Assembly: GCA_017451145.1 (NCBI GenBank)
Contig: JAFSSG010000033.1
Coordinates: 1-50,690, forward strand
Origin: Clostridia bacterium
Lineage (GTDB): Bacteria; Bacillota_A; Clostridia; UBA1381
Reading direction: 5' to 3'
DNA length: 50,690 nucleotides
The position numbers and the translations under genes were made by a program. Below the pieces are notes generated by a model that was given only the letters and a program-made list of their open reading frames with translations, did not search any database and had not been told where the DNA came from. Shown piece by piece: positions 43,478-50,690 of the stretch. Position 1 is the stretch's first letter. The number at the start of each line of letters is the position of its first letter.

Positions 43478-44137
43478 ATGAAAATAGCTATTGACGGACC
43501 TGCAGGTGCAGGAAAAAGCTCAATCGCAAAACTTGCGGCAAGAGAACTCGGATTTATCTATATAGATACAGGTGCAATGTATCGTGCTTCAGCACTTTAT
43601 GCCATTGAAAACGGGATTGAGATTTGCGAAAAATCCTTCACAGAAGAGGTTTTGGACAAAATAAATATTGACATAAAATATGACGAGGAGGGGCAAAAGA
43701 TTTTTCTGTGCGGAAAAGATGTTTCAAAACGCATAAGAGAGGCGGATGTAAGTATCGGTGCGTCGGATATTGCAGTCATTCCTGCGGTAAGACTCAAACT
43801 TGTTGAATTGCAACGCGAACTTGCTAAGGGAAATGACGTTATAATGGACGGCAGAGATATCGGCACGTATGTTCTTCCCGATGCAGAACTCAAAATTTTT
43901 CTTACCGCAACTTCCGATGAACGTGCAAAAAGACGATTAAAAGAGCTTATGGAAAAGGGGCAGACGGCAGATTTTGAGCAGGTTAAACGAGATATCGAAT
44001 ATCGAGATAAAAATGACTCAGAGCGTGAATTTGCACCGCTAAGAAGGGCAGATGACGCAATTTTGGTTGACTCTACAGAAATGTCGATTGACGATGTTAA
44101 AAATTGCATTTTAAAACTTGCAAAGGAGAAAATGTGA
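43478..44137 (+). CDS. cmk: Cytidylate kinase
   Basis: Cmk phosphorylates CMP and dCMP. I use ATG 43478 (219 residues), with GAGAGGA upstream, rather than a TTG at 43460. Motifs are GPAGAGKSS (7-15, P-loop), DTGAMYRA (about 28-35), DGRDIGT (about 124-130) and the lid RRLKEL with a later RDKNDSER block. It fits the one-domain bacterial enzyme. Its stop codon overlaps the plsC ATG by one base (TGATG). Confidence 0.96.
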   Translation: MKIAIDGPAGAGKSSIAKLAARELGFIYIDTGAMYRASALYAIENGIEICEKSFTEEVLDKINIDIKYDEEGQKIFLCGKDVSKRIREADVSIGASDIAVIPAVRLKLVELQRELAKGNDVIMDGRDIGTYVLPDAELKIFLTATSDERAKRRLKELMEKGQTADFEQVKRDIEYRDKNDSEREFAPLRRADDAILVDSTEMSIDDVKNCILKLAKEKM

Positions 44138-44721
44138 TGTTTTATAAGTTGGCGGTTACTCTTGCAAGGATTTTTCTGTTTTTTGCGTTCAGAATTGAAA
44201 GGGTAGGAAATGAAAATGAGATAGAAAACGGCGGAATTATATATGCGGCAAATCATATGTCCTGCTATGACCCTGTCGTTATTGCAGCAACGTCAAAAAG
44301 ACAGATTGCCTTTATGGGTAAAAAGGAACTGTTTAAATTTAAGCCCTTCGGGTATATTTTAAAATCCTTGGGAGCATTCCCCGTAAACCGTGGAAAAGGG
44401 GATATAGGAGCAGTAAAAACAGGACTGAACATTTTGAAACAGGACAAAGTTATGATGCTTTTCCCGGAGGGAAAACGTATTGATAAAGGCGAAATCGTTC
44501 CTGCAAAACCGGGCGTAGCAATGTTTGCAACTCATGCGAAAGTGCCTGTTCTGCCGATTAAAATTTGCGGTGATTATAAATTTATGCATAAAATCAAAAT
44601 AATTTACGGGAAACCGATTTATTTTGATGAATATTATGGCCAAAAACTGACAACGGAAAAGCTTACGGAGCTTAGTCAGAGTATTTTAGATAATATCTAT
44701 TCTTTGGAGGAAACCAAATGA
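44137..44721 (+). CDS. plsC: 1-acyl-sn-glycerol-3-phosphate acyltransferase
   Basis: PlsC adds the second acyl chain in phosphatidic acid synthesis at the membrane. With ATG 44137 (194 residues, AAGGAG eight bases upstream in cmk) the N-terminus is hydrophobic (about 6-19). The acyltransferase catalytic motif HXXXXD appears as NHMSCYD (His40, Asp45). The later FPEGKR stands for the FPEGTR substrate-binding block, with Lys in place of Thr. The order cmk-plsC-ispH/rpsA is conserved in Clostridia. It overlaps the fusion gene by four bases. Confidence 0.93.
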   Translation: MFYKLAVTLARIFLFFAFRIERVGNENEIENGGIIYAANHMSCYDPVVIAATSKRQIAFMGKKELFKFKPFGYILKSLGAFPVNRGKGDIGAVKTGLNILKQDKVMMLFPEGKRIDKGEIVPAKPGVAMFATHAKVPVLPIKICGDYKFMHKIKIIYGKPIYFDEYYGQKLTTEKLTELSQSILDNIYSLEETK

Positions 44722-46865
44722 GTATAGAAATAGCAAAAACCGCAGGATTTTGCTATGGCGTAAAACGTGCCGTTCAAAAAACCTATGAGGCAATCGCTGA
44801 GGAAAACGGAAAAATAGTAACGCTTGGGCATCTTATACATAATCGCGGTGTTGTATCCGACTTGGAACAGCACGGAGTAGTTTCGTATGACAATATCGAA
44901 GATATACCAAGCGATGCAACTGTGATTATAAGAACACACGGGGTAAAAAAGAGCGTTATTGAGGCTTTAAATGACCATAAAATAATAGATTTAACCTGCC
45001 CTTTTGTGTCAAAAATCCATAAAATTGTTGAAGAAAACTATAAAAACGGCTATAAAATTGTTATTGTAGGTGACAAAAATCACCCTGAAGTAATAGGAAT
45101 TAACGGCTGGTGCGATGATGACGCTATAATTACCTATGATGAAACCTTCAAAATGCCGCAGGAATTTGCGGAAAAACCCATATGTATTGTAGCACAAACG
45201 ACAATTAACAGGAATGTTTTTGTGCAAATAGTACAAAATATTAAAAATACTTGCAAAAAGGTGTTAGTTTTTGATACAATATGTGGAGCTACAAAGGATA
45301 GGCAGAGCGAAGCGTCTGAGCTTTCAAAACGCTCGGATATGATGTTTGTCATAGGAAGCAGGGAAAGCTCGAATACGGGAAAACTTTTTAAGATTTCGAG
45401 CGAAAATTGCCCTGAAACATACTTTATTGAAAATTTTGAGGAAATCCCTCAGGATTTACATATAAAAAATAAAAAGATAGGCATAACGGCGGGGGCGTCA
45501 ACTCCGGCACGAACTATCGAGGAGGTTTTTACAGCTATGGAAGAAAAAATCAGAAATGAGGAATCTTTCGCCGAACTTTTTGAAAAGTACGGAACAAAAA
45601 CTTTGAATAACGGAGATATTGTTGACGCAACAGTTGTTGAAATTCGCAACAATGAGGTCATTGTGGACCTCGGCGGCTTTAAATATAACGGTCAACTTGC
45701 GGTTGATCAGTTGTCGGACGATCCGTATTTGAAGGCATCCGACATCGTTAAGGTTGGCGATACAATCCAAGTTTACGTAGTAGGCGTAAATGATGCAGAG
45801 GGAAAGGTTGTTCTTTCCAGAAAGAAAGTTATCGCAATGGAAAGCTGGAACAAGATGAAAGAAGCTTTTGAAAACAAGACTGTTTTGGAAGGCAAAATCA
45901 TCAAGGCAGTACGTGGCGGTGTTATTGCACTTGCAGACGATATGCAGATTTTCGTTCCCGCAAGACAAGCGTCATTAAGATTTGTACAAAATCTTGATAT
46001 GTTGCTTGGAAATACAGTTAAGATGCGACTAATCGAGATGGACGAGAGAAGAAAGAGAGCAATAGGCTCAGTAAGAGTACTTTTGGAAGAAGAGAAGAAA
46101 GCAGCTGAGGACAAATTCTGGGGCGAGGCAGAAATCGGAAAAGAGTATTCCGGCGTAGTTAAATCGGTTACATCTTTTGGTGCATTTGTTGACTTGGGCG
46201 GAATCGACGGACTTGTTCACGTTTCCGAGCTTTCATGGAATAAGATTAAACACCCATCAGAAGTTGTAAGCGAGGGCGACGTATTAAAAGTTTATATTAA
46301 AGACCTAAATCCCGAAACCAAAAAGATTTCCTTAGGCTATAAAAAGGCTGAGGATAATCCTTGGGTTATCGCTAAAGCTAAAATCAATTTAGGCGATGTA
46401 GTTAAGTGTAAAATCGTGCGTATGATGCCGTTTGGTGCATTTGCAGAGATTATGCCGAATATTGACGGTCTTATTCATATTTCTCAAATTGCCGACAGAA
46501 AAATCGGCAAACCTGAGGACGTTTTGACAATAGGCGAAGAGGTTGAGGCAAAGGTTGTAGCACTTGATTGGGATTTAAATAAAATCAGTCTTTCTATAAG
46601 AGCTTTGATTGCTCCTCCTGTTGAGGAAAAGAAAGAGGAAGAAGTAGTGGAAGAGCCTGTACCGCAAGAGGAAAATGTTCCTGTTGATATTGAAAAATTC
46701 ATTGCGGAAGAAGAAAAAGAAGAGGTAGCAGAAGAAGCACCTGTTGAAGCTACTGAAGAAGCTCCAAAAGAGGAAGAAGCTCCCAAAAAGACTGTAAGAA
46801 GAACCACAAAAAAGGCTGAGCCTAAGGAAGAAGAGCCAAAGGCAGAAGAAGAGCCGCAGGAATAA
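44718..46865 (+). CDS. ispH-rpsA: Fusion of IspH (HMBPP reductase) and ribosomal protein S1
   Basis: A 715-residue two-part protein. Residues 1 to about 285 are IspH, the iron-sulfur enzyme that makes IPP and DMAPP in the last step of the MEP isoprenoid pathway. Cluster ligands Cys12, Cys94 and Cys189 and the catalytic Glu124 (HPEVIG) are all present. Residues about 300-640 hold four S1 RNA-binding repeats, for example IVDATVVEIRNNEVIVDLGG and YSGVVKSVTSFGAFVDLGG, as in ribosomal protein S1. The tail (about 640-715) is strongly acidic with Lys/Arg patches and likely disordered. The fusion is known from Clostridia. The reason for coupling isoprenoid synthesis to translation is not established. 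Confidence 0.95.
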   Translation: MSIEIAKTAGFCYGVKRAVQKTYEAIAEENGKIVTLGHLIHNRGVVSDLEQHGVVSYDNIEDIPSDATVIIRTHGVKKSVIEALNDHKIIDLTCPFVSKIHKIVEENYKNGYKIVIVGDKNHPEVIGINGWCDDDAIITYDETFKMPQEFAEKPICIVAQTTINRNVFVQIVQNIKNTCKKVLVFDTICGATKDRQSEASELSKRSDMMFVIGSRESSNTGKLFKISSENCPETYFIENFEEIPQDLHIKNKKIGITAGASTPARTIEEVFTAMEEKIRNEESFAELFEKYGTKTLNNGDIVDATVVEIRNNEVIVDLGGFKYNGQLAVDQLSDDPYLKASDIVKVGDTIQVYVVGVNDAEGKVVLSRKKVIAMESWNKMKEAFENKTVLEGKIIKAVRGGVIALADDMQIFVPARQASLRFVQNLDMLLGNTVKMRLIEMDERRKRAIGSVRVLLEEEKKAAEDKFWGEAEIGKEYSGVVKSVTSFGAFVDLGGIDGLVHVSELSWNKIKHPSEVVSEGDVLKVYIKDLNPETKKISLGYKKAEDNPWVIAKAKINLGDVVKCKIVRMMPFGAFAEIMPNIDGLIHISQIADRKIGKPEDVLTIGEEVEAKVVALDWDLNKISLSIRALIAPPVEEKKEEEVVEEPVPQEENVPVDIEKFIAEEEKEEVAEEAPVEATEEAPKEEEAPKKTVRRTTKKAEPKEEEPKAEEEPQE

Positions 46866-46866
46866 T

Positions 46867-46898
46867 AAAAAAAAGGACTTGCATAAAGTCCTTTTTTT
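46867..46898 (+). terminator. Strong terminator after ispH-rpsA
   Basis: GGACTT (46875-46880) pairs with AAGTCC (46886-46891) around a five-base loop. The stem is extended by A7 on the left and T7 on the right, which also form the U tract. Confidence 0.92.
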
Positions 46899-46907
46899 GT
46901 ATTTTCC

Positions 46908-46936
46908 TTGTTAAATTTATGTAGATGTGTTATAAT
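46908..46936 (+). promoter_or_regulatory. Sigma-A promoter of the murD-M42 cluster
   Basis: TTGTTA (46908-46913) and TATAAT (46931-46936) are separated by 17 bases. GAGGAG (46961-46966) precedes the murD ATG at 46976. Confidence 0.85.
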
Positions 46937-46975
46937 ATTACGGTAGGAAAATAAAAAGTCGAGGAGAAATTTATT

Positions 46976-48334
46976 ATGACTGTAAAGGAATTTAAAGACA
47001 GCGTTAAAAATAAGAAAATAGCGGTAATAGGCATAGGCATATCCAATAGACCGCTTATAAAATACTTAAAAGATGCAGGGGCGGAGGTCACCGCATATGA
47101 TAAACGCACAAAGGAACAGCTCGGAGAAATCTATGATGAGATGTGCAAACTCGGAGTAAAAACAGTTTTGGGCGAAAACTATCTCGAAAATATAGAGGGC
47201 GAAATAGTTTTCAAAACACCCGGACTCAGATTTGACCATCCGTCACTTATTAAAGCAAGGGAAAACGGTGCGACGGTAACGAGCGAGATGGAAATGTTTT
47301 TTGAAGTATGCCCGTCAAAAATTATTGCCGTAACGGGCAGTGACGGAAAAACTACTACAACCACGCTTATTTATGAAATCTTAAAAAAGAGCGGATATAC
47401 CGTCTGGCTTGGCGGAAATATCGGAAATCCGCTGTTATGCGACGCGGAAAAAATGAAGAAAGGCGATATAGTTGTTTTAGAGCTTTCAAGTTTCCAACTT
47501 CATACGATGAAAAAATCGCCGAATGTTGCGGTAATTACCAACATTACACCAAATCATCTTGATATGCATAAGGATTATCAGGAATACATTGACGCTAAAA
47601 AGAATATTATGCGGTATCAAAAAAATGACGATACGCTTATAGTAAACGCCGCAAATGATGTAACCGCCAAAATCGGAAAAGAGGCAAAGGGCAAACTTTT
47701 GGATTTTTCATCTAAGAAGGATGCGTATATGTCATTAAAAGACGGAGTGATTTTGCGAAACGGAAAGCCTGTTTTAAATGTTTCAGATATAAAAATTCCC
47801 GGAATGCATAATGTTGAGAACTATATGGCGGCAATCGCTGCAACAGAAGGATTAGCAAACGATGAGGCGATTCTGGAAGTTGCAAAAACCTTCGGCGGAG
47901 TACCGCACAGAATTGAACTTATAAGAAAATTAGACGGCGTAAGCTATTATAACAGCTCGATTGATTCAAGTCCTAACAGAACTATAAACACATTAAAAGT
48001 ATTTGATAAAAAGGTGATTTTAATTGCAGGTGGAAAGGATAAAGGCATACCGTATGACGATTTAGGTCCGCATCTTGCAGAAAAGGTAAAAATCCTGATA
48101 CTTATCGGCAAAACAGCCGATAAAATTGAAAAATCCTTAAAGGATTACAGTAAAGATACAGATGTTAAAATCATAAGATGCGAAACATATCCTGAGGTCG
48201 TTGACACTGCACATAGCCTTGCAAAAGACGGTGATATCGTAATTTTATCACCTGCGTCAACAAGCTTTGATATGTTCAAAAACTTTGAAGAAAGAGGAAA
48301 TATTTTTAAAGACCTTGTAAATAATCTGAGGTGA
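46976..48334 (+). CDS. murD: MurD, UDP-N-acetylmuramoylalanine-D-glutamate ligase
   Basis: MurD adds D-glutamate to UDP-MurNAc-L-alanine in peptidoglycan precursor synthesis. The 452-residue protein has an N-terminal Rossmann-like UDP-binding domain (GIGISN at about 18-23), the central ATP domain with GSDGKTTTT (121-129) and ITPNHLDMHKDYQEY, and the C-terminal domain with GGKDKGIPYDDL and LSPASTSFDMFKNFEERG. All motifs are intact. It is not within a mur/fts cluster here; instead three M42 peptidases follow without gaps. Confidence 0.95.
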   Translation: MTVKEFKDSVKNKKIAVIGIGISNRPLIKYLKDAGAEVTAYDKRTKEQLGEIYDEMCKLGVKTVLGENYLENIEGEIVFKTPGLRFDHPSLIKARENGATVTSEMEMFFEVCPSKIIAVTGSDGKTTTTTLIYEILKKSGYTVWLGGNIGNPLLCDAEKMKKGDIVVLELSSFQLHTMKKSPNVAVITNITPNHLDMHKDYQEYIDAKKNIMRYQKNDDTLIVNAANDVTAKIGKEAKGKLLDFSSKKDAYMSLKDGVILRNGKPVLNVSDIKIPGMHNVENYMAAIAATEGLANDEAILEVAKTFGGVPHRIELIRKLDGVSYYNSSIDSSPNRTINTLKVFDKKVILIAGGKDKGIPYDDLGPHLAEKVKILILIGKTADKIEKSLKDYSKDTDVKIIRCETYPEVVDTAHSLAKDGDIVILSPASTSFDMFKNFEERGNIFKDLVNNLR

Positions 48335-48338
48335 AAAA

Positions 48339-49370
48339 GTGAAAGAGTTAATAAAAAAATTAAGCGGTCTTCATGGAATTTCAGGATTTGAGTATCGCAT
48401 AAATACCGAAATAAAAAATATGCTTTTGCCATACTGCGATGATGTAAAAATCGATGCGTTGGGAAATGTAATAGCCGTAAAATACTCTGGACGGCAAAAT
48501 GCAAAAAAGCTTTTAATAGAAGCACATATCGACGAAATAGGACTGATGGTCAAAAATATCGACGAAAACGGATTTATAACATTTGTTAATGTTGGAGGTG
48601 TTGATGCAAGAATACTTCCTGCAATGGAGGTAATAATTCATGGCAAAAAAGACGTAAAAGGCGTTATCGGTGCAAAACCTCCGCATATTATGTCGGAGGG
48701 CGAGGGCAAAAACGCTGTAAAAGTCGAGAATATGGCGATAGACACGGGACTTCCGTTTGAGGAAGTCAAAAAACAAATATCTGTAGGCGATTCAATATCC
48801 TTTTCTACAGAGGCACAAGACCTTGCAGACGGTCAGATTACTGGAAAATCTCTTGACGACAGAGCAAGTATTGCCGTTTTGATAGACGTTATGCAAAATA
48901 TCAAAGATTTAGCGGTTGATGTCTATGCCGTATGCTCCGTTCAGGAGGAGGTCGGCGGATTTGGGGCTATGACTTCAGCCTTTTCGGTAGAGCCGGACTT
49001 TGCGATTGCAATAGATGTATGCCACGGCATAACGCCGGACAATTCCTATTGTGCTTATGAAATGGGCGGTGGAGCGGTTATCACTTGCGGTCCTAACATT
49101 CACCCGAAAATGTACGAGCTGTTAACAAATACGGCAAAAAAGCATAACATAAAATTCCAGATTGATGTTGACGGCGGAAATACCGGCACAGATGCGTGGC
49201 AGATACAAGTAGTGCGTGACGGGATACCTACGGGACTTTTGTCAATCCCGCTAAAATATATGCACACGCTGGTTGAAACGGTAAGCATTGATGATGTTGA
49301 GGCTGTGGCAAAGCTTGTTACCGCCTTTATAGGCGACCTTTCGGGAGAGGAGGATTTTGTATGTTTTTAA
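48339..49370 (+). CDS. M42-family metallo-aminopeptidase, first of three
   Basis: A 343-residue cytosolic peptidase of the M42 (glutamyl aminopeptidase/endoglucanase M) family, which forms TET-like dodecamers that trim short peptides. Metal and catalytic motifs are AHIDEIG (His63, Asp65), LDDR (about 172-175), QEEVG (about 204-208) and the late Asp/His ligands in AIDVCHG and YMHTLVE. The start is GTG 48339, with GAGGTGA just upstream. Its end overlaps the next M42 gene by ten bases. Substrate preference cannot be read from the sequence. Confidence 0.93.
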   Translation: MKELIKKLSGLHGISGFEYRINTEIKNMLLPYCDDVKIDALGNVIAVKYSGRQNAKKLLIEAHIDEIGLMVKNIDENGFITFVNVGGVDARILPAMEVIIHGKKDVKGVIGAKPPHIMSEGEGKNAVKVENMAIDTGLPFEEVKKQISVGDSISFSTEAQDLADGQITGKSLDDRASIAVLIDVMQNIKDLAVDVYAVCSVQEEVGGFGAMTSAFSVEPDFAIAIDVCHGITPDNSYCAYEMGGGAVITCGPNIHPKMYELLTNTAKKHNIKFQIDVDGGNTGTDAWQIQVVRDGIPTGLLSIPLKYMHTLVETVSIDDVEAVAKLVTAFIGDLSGEEDFVCF

Positions 49371-50374
49371 AAGAACTAACAAATCTTTCGGGAGTAAGCG
49401 GAAATGAGGCAGAAGTGCGGGAATTTATAATTTCCAAAATAAAGCCGTATGCAGACGAAATAACAGTTGACACAATGGGAAATGTTATCGCTCTTAAAAA
49501 GGGCGATAGCAGTAAAAAGGTCATGCTTTCGGCACATATGGACGAGGTCGGATTTATAATAAGCGAGATAACCGAAAAAGGATATTTGAAATTCAAAACG
49601 GTTGGCGGTATCGATACGCGGACAATCCTTGCAAAACGTCTTAGAATCGGCAAAAACAAGGTTTTAGGCGTAATCGGTATGAAAGCAGTTCATCTTCAAA
49701 AGAAATCTGAAAGGGAGCAAACCCCCGAAATAAAGGAATTATTTATCGATATCGGAGCAAAGAATAAAGAAAGTGCGGAAAAACTGATTAACTTAGGCGA
49801 TTATGCGACATTTGAAACCAAATTTGAAAAATTTGGCGAAGATGCCGTAAAAGCAAAAGCTCTTGATGACAGGGCAGGTTGTGCAGTGCTGATTGAAGCG
49901 ATGAAAAATCCTGTAAGGTATGACACCTATTTTTGCTTTACAACGCAGGAGGAGGTCGGACTTCGAGGTGCAAGAGTTGTTGCAAACAGGATAAAACCCG
50001 ATATAGCTTTAGTTGTAGAGTCAACCTCATGCAGTGATGTTTACGGCTTTGAGCCGTATGAAAGCGTGACAAAATTGGGCAAAGGTGCGGCTGTTACATT
50101 TATGGACGGAACAACCATAGTTGATAACGCTTTTCGTAAAAAGCTTTTTGATATGGCAAAATCGGCAAATATTGCGGTTCAGTATAAATGCTCAACGTCA
50201 GGCGGAAATGACGCAGGACGGATACACTTGTCGGGAAATGGCGTAAAAACGGCATCTGTTTCTTTGCCGACGAGATATATACATTCTTCAGCGTCAATCG
50301 CATCACTTGTGGATTTAAACGCCGTTTTAGGCTTGGTAGAGCTGTTTTTGGAAAGAATAGATGAGGTGATATAA
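49361..50374 (+). CDS. M42-family metallo-aminopeptidase, second of three
   Basis: A 337-residue paralogue of its neighbour, with AHMDEVG (His59, Asp61), LDDRAG, QEEVGLRGA and the late metal-ligand region VVESTSCSD and RYIHSSAS. It differs from the first copy in the loop between the first two metal motifs, where it has KKSEREQTPEIKEL. Differences of this kind often mark distinct specificities. ATG 49361 lies inside the end of the first gene, with GGGAGAGGAGG upstream. The stop TAA shares its last base with the ATG of the third copy. Confidence 0.93.
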   Translation: MFLKELTNLSGVSGNEAEVREFIISKIKPYADEITVDTMGNVIALKKGDSSKKVMLSAHMDEVGFIISEITEKGYLKFKTVGGIDTRTILAKRLRIGKNKVLGVIGMKAVHLQKKSEREQTPEIKELFIDIGAKNKESAEKLINLGDYATFETKFEKFGEDAVKAKALDDRAGCAVLIEAMKNPVRYDTYFCFTTQEEVGLRGARVVANRIKPDIALVVESTSCSDVYGFEPYESVTKLGKGAAVTFMDGTTIVDNAFRKKLFDMAKSANIAVQYKCSTSGGNDAGRIHLSGNGVKTASVSLPTRYIHSSASIASLVDLNAVLGLVELFLERIDEVI

Positions 50375-50690
50375 TGGAACTTTTAAAAGAATTATCGCTT
50401 TTTTACGCTCCCTCAGGGCGTGAGGCAAAGCTTTCGGATTTCATAAAAAATATAGTAAAGGATTTTGCTGATGAGGTCTATTGCGACAGGCTCGGAAACC
50501 TTATCGCACATAAAAAAGGCGGCGGCAAAAAAATTATGTTGTCTGCACATATGGACGAAATCGGAGTTGTAGTGACATATGTGGAGGATAACGGATATTT
50601 GCGTTTTGCCGACGTCGGCGGACTTTATACAAAATACCTTGCAGGTAGGCGTGTCCTATTTGAAAACGGGACAGAGGGCGTTATTTTTAC
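50374..50690 (+). CDS. M42-family metallo-aminopeptidase, third of three, cut by window end
   Basis: The first 105 codons of another M42 gene, running off the right edge. It begins MELLKELSLFYAPSGREAK and already shows the first metal block LSAHMDEIGVVV (His about 59) at the same place as its neighbours. ATG 50374 overlaps the previous stop by one base, with GAGGTGAT upstream. So three family members are stacked head to tail. Whether the rest is intact cannot be seen. Confidence 0.9.
   Translation, partial: MELLKELSLFYAPSGREAKLSDFIKNIVKDFADEVYCDRLGNLIAHKKGGGKKIMLSAHMDEIGVVVTYVEDNGYLRFADVGGLYTKYLAGRRVLFENGTEGVIF

Noticed and set aside
1..50690. Mobile elements, CRISPR arrays, prophage or defence systems
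   Set aside because: I looked for repeats with regular spacing, transposase-like or integrase-like proteins, restriction or toxin pairs, and regions of odd base use. None was found; almost all coding regions are ordinary chromosomal genes.

Overview
The window is about 50.7 kb of low-GC DNA (roughly 40% by eye) from a bacterium of the Firmicutes (Bacillota), most likely class Clostridia. The case rests on gene content and order: a CtsR-controlled ctsR-mcsA-mcsB-clpC operon, the block yicC-remA-gmk-rpoZ-priA-def-fmt-(yugP)-rsmB-rlmN-stp-prkC-rsgA-rpe, an HPr with both His15 and Ser46, and an IspH-ribosomal protein S1 fusion of the clostridial kind. I cannot place it below class. The DNA is gene-dense. 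I see no rRNA, tRNA, CRISPR array, insertion sequence or phage gene.

Layout. 1-4334: protein quality control (ctsR, mcsA, mcsB, clpC) with tandem CtsR half-sites just before ctsR, ending in a bidirectional terminator. 4345-12621, minus strand: one long operon pheA-aroB-aroC-aroE/K-aroQ-aroA-tyrA-DAHP synthase. It encodes every step from erythrose-4-phosphate and PEP to chorismate, plus the phenylalanine and tyrosine branches, but no tryptophan gene. aroB carries a one-base frameshift. 12656-15060: a TetR regulator and a PutP sodium/solute symporter. 15083-19134: a metallophosphoesterase, then tig-clpP-clpX. 19136-20944, minus: rqcH, convergent with clpX. 21032-36259: a long co-directional housekeeping run (RNA turnover, GMP kinase, omega, PriA, formyl-methionine processing, rRNA methylation, PASTA kinase/phosphatase, RsgA, Rpe, cysteine desulfurase and ThiI). 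36267-39747: recA, ptsH and uvrC. 39772-46898: an orphan solute-binding lipoprotein, an RpiR regulator, an HI0933-type flavoprotein, cmk, plsC and ispH-rpsA. 46908-end: murD and three tandem M42 aminopeptidases, the last cut by the window edge.

The most interesting element is the 5' leader of the aromatic operon (12353-12621, minus strand). A near-consensus sigma-A promoter is followed by an unannotated 48-codon ORF in which 14 of 21 consecutive codons are Phe or Tyr. An intrinsic terminator follows, and then pheA. Three mutually exclusive helices can be drawn by hand: 1:2 (12 bp), 2:3 antiterminator (13 bp) and 3:4 terminator (10 bp). The segment shared by 1:2 and 2:3 lies exactly over the last leader codons. 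This is the design of classical ribosome-mediated attenuation, in a phylum where such operons are more often controlled by T-boxes or by protein and RNA-binding factors. Its predicted inputs, Phe-tRNA and Tyr-tRNA, match the two end products of the operon.

Second-tier observations are the aroB frameshift in a homopolymer run, a textbook-shaped H-type pseudoknot abutting the ribosome binding site of the solute-binding protein gene, a McsA with only one zinc cluster, an RqcH with Glu at the usual Asp97 position, and the three adjacent M42 peptidases.
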